64,000 bases of DNA from Bacteroidota bacterium (GTDB lineage Bacteria; Bacteroidota; Rhodothermia; Balneolales; Balneolaceae). Where the stretch lies: assembly GCA_009909035.1 (NCBI GenBank), contig JAAAOB010000027.1, forward strand, positions 1 to 64,000, given 5' to 3'. The notes beneath the pieces are model-generated. The model made no database searches. It was given only the letters and a program-made list of their open reading frames with translations, and had not been told where the DNA came from. Below are positions 63,356 to 64,000 of the stretch, in pieces; within the stretch, counting starts at the first letter, position 1, and each line of letters starts with the position of its first letter. The position numbers and the translations under genes are program-made.

Positions 63356-63763
63356 CTACGAATTTGATCCAACACTGATCAAATTTTCCGCAATTCGTAT
63401 TTCTCGACGTACCTGTTCCGGATCAGAGGAGGTTTCGTATACTTTCTGTTTTGCTTTTTCCAGCTCTTTTCGGGCTGACTCCAGATCAATATCTTCAGGT
63501 TCAGTAGCACGTTCAGCCAGAAGAGTTACCTTGTTGCCTGTCATTTCAACAAATCCCCCGCTTACGGCATAAACCTGAACCGTGTTATCCTCTTTTTGAA
63601 TGAGCACAGGCCCGACATCGAGCGATGAGACAATCGGTGCGTGATTATGGAGCATCTGAAACGAACCGGAAGATCCCGGCACCGTTACACTCAGAACATC
63701 TCCTTCAAATTTCGATCCTTCCGGCGTCAGAACTTGCGCGTGTATCGTATTTGTCGTTGCCAT
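63356..63763 (-). CDS. atpC: ATP synthase epsilon subunit
   Basis: The 135-residue subunit of F1 begins IHAQVLTPEGSKFEGDVLSVTVPGSSGSFQMLHNHAPIV, the diagnostic beta-sandwich, with GGFVEMTGNKVTLLAERA and a C-terminal helical hairpin. It couples rotation and regulates ATP hydrolysis. It follows atpD by six bases on the same strand, the usual order. Confidence 0.97.
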   Translation of the reverse strand: MATTNTIHAQVLTPEGSKFEGDVLSVTVPGSSGSFQMLHNHAPIVSSLDVGPVLIQKEDNTVQVYAVSGGFVEMTGNKVTLLAERATEPEDIDLESARKELEKAKQKVYETSSDPEQVRREIRIAENLISVGSNS

Positions 63764-63769
63764 TTATTG

Positions 63770-64000
63770 CTACGCCTCAGCCTCTGCAGTTAATCGTTCT
63801 CCTTTTTCTATCGCCTGCTCAATTGTACCCACGAGGTGGAAAGCATTTTCAGGCAGATGGTCTAACTCCCCTTCCATGATCATTTTAAATCCTTTGATCG
63901 TGTCGGCAATTTGCACATACTCACCGGATTGACCCGTGAATTGTTCAGCTACAAAAAACGGCTGGCTCAGGAATCGCTGCACGCGGCGTGCACGAGAGAC
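63770..64000 (-). CDS. atpD: ATP synthase beta subunit, 3' end (partial)
   Basis: The window ends inside this gene. The visible C-terminal 76 residues read [21 protein letters not shown], then [20 protein letters not shown] and [20 protein letters not shown], the conserved end of the catalytic F1 beta subunit. The nucleotide-binding motifs lie outside the window. Confidence 0.95.
   Translation of the reverse strand, partial: VSRARRVQRFLSQPFFVAEQFTGQSGEYVQIADTIKGFKMIMEGELDHLPENAFHLVGTIEQAIEKGERLTAEAEA

Overview
The window looks like a chromosomal segment of a Gram-negative bacterium of the Bacteroidota/Rhodothermota/Balneolota type, most likely a Balneolaceae-like organism (inference). It has TonB-dependent receptors with carboxypeptidase-regulatory domains, a receptor-DUF4249 lipoprotein pair, many lipoproteins, few clear Shine-Dalgarno sites, a BTAD-TolB-TPR regulator and DUF6090-like membrane proteins. 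GC content is moderate. Several islands are clearly more AT-rich (about 25.1-25.9 kb and 45.5-46.5 kb).

Layout. 0.3-6.9 kb holds a DUF2207 membrane protein, an AsmA-like protein, a CBM48 mini-protein, a small membrane protein, a CotH-like secreted protein, and then the most interesting gene of the window: a class III nucleotidyl cyclase fused in one chain to a DUF5706/PycTM-type transmembrane effector, which looks like a single-protein Pycsar-like anti-phage system. 7.1-7.7 kb holds the tmRNA gene (minus strand) with a duplicated copy of its 3' end and terminator downstream. 8.1-21.6 kb is mainly housekeeping: TonB receptor and DUF4249 lipoprotein, rpiB-glyA, tatC, an FKBP-like lipoprotein, alr with a CrtI-like oxidoreductase, sppA, an MBL hydrolase and an acyltransferase. 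21.6-25.9 kb is accessory: a decayed stretch, three exported or membrane hypotheticals, a 79-bp inverted-repeat element that ends a tyrosine-recombinase fragment, and an AT-rich methyltransferase whose boundaries look like an integron cassette. 26.0-31.6 kb holds an SDR oxidoreductase, a membrane protein, two tandem SnoaL-like proteins, a divergent HxlR regulator, an AraC regulator and a cupin. 32.2-38.0 kb holds a methionine-salvage pair (MTA phosphorylase plus MTR-kinase-like protein) and a YnjBCD-like ABC importer. 38.1-44.9 kb holds a second inverted-repeat element, a large Oar-like TonB receptor, a DUF2064 protein and an SLC12-like transporter. 45.0-46.5 kb is a graveyard: a GH2 glycosidase remnant and a DUF3800 gene split by a 106-bp miniature element. 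46.9-56.7 kb holds the BTAD-TPR regulator, a cupredoxin-like lipoprotein, and a TetR-controlled tripartite RND efflux operon with matching operators upstream of the regulator and of the operon. 56.7-64.0 kb holds an NmrA-like fragment, membrane proteins with a small winged-helix regulator, a complete IS30-family element, a large zinc metalloprotease, and atpC with the 3' end of atpD.

Repeats tie the window together. An approximately 85-bp intergenic repeat occurs three times (8.0, 38.2 and 60.0 kb). A near-palindromic 15-mer centred on TCATCGGATGA occurs six times, always as facing pairs (24.7, 38.2-38.4, 57.2-57.9 kb), and two of the pairs bound related mobile elements. No CRISPR array and no ordinary tRNA or rRNA gene was seen.
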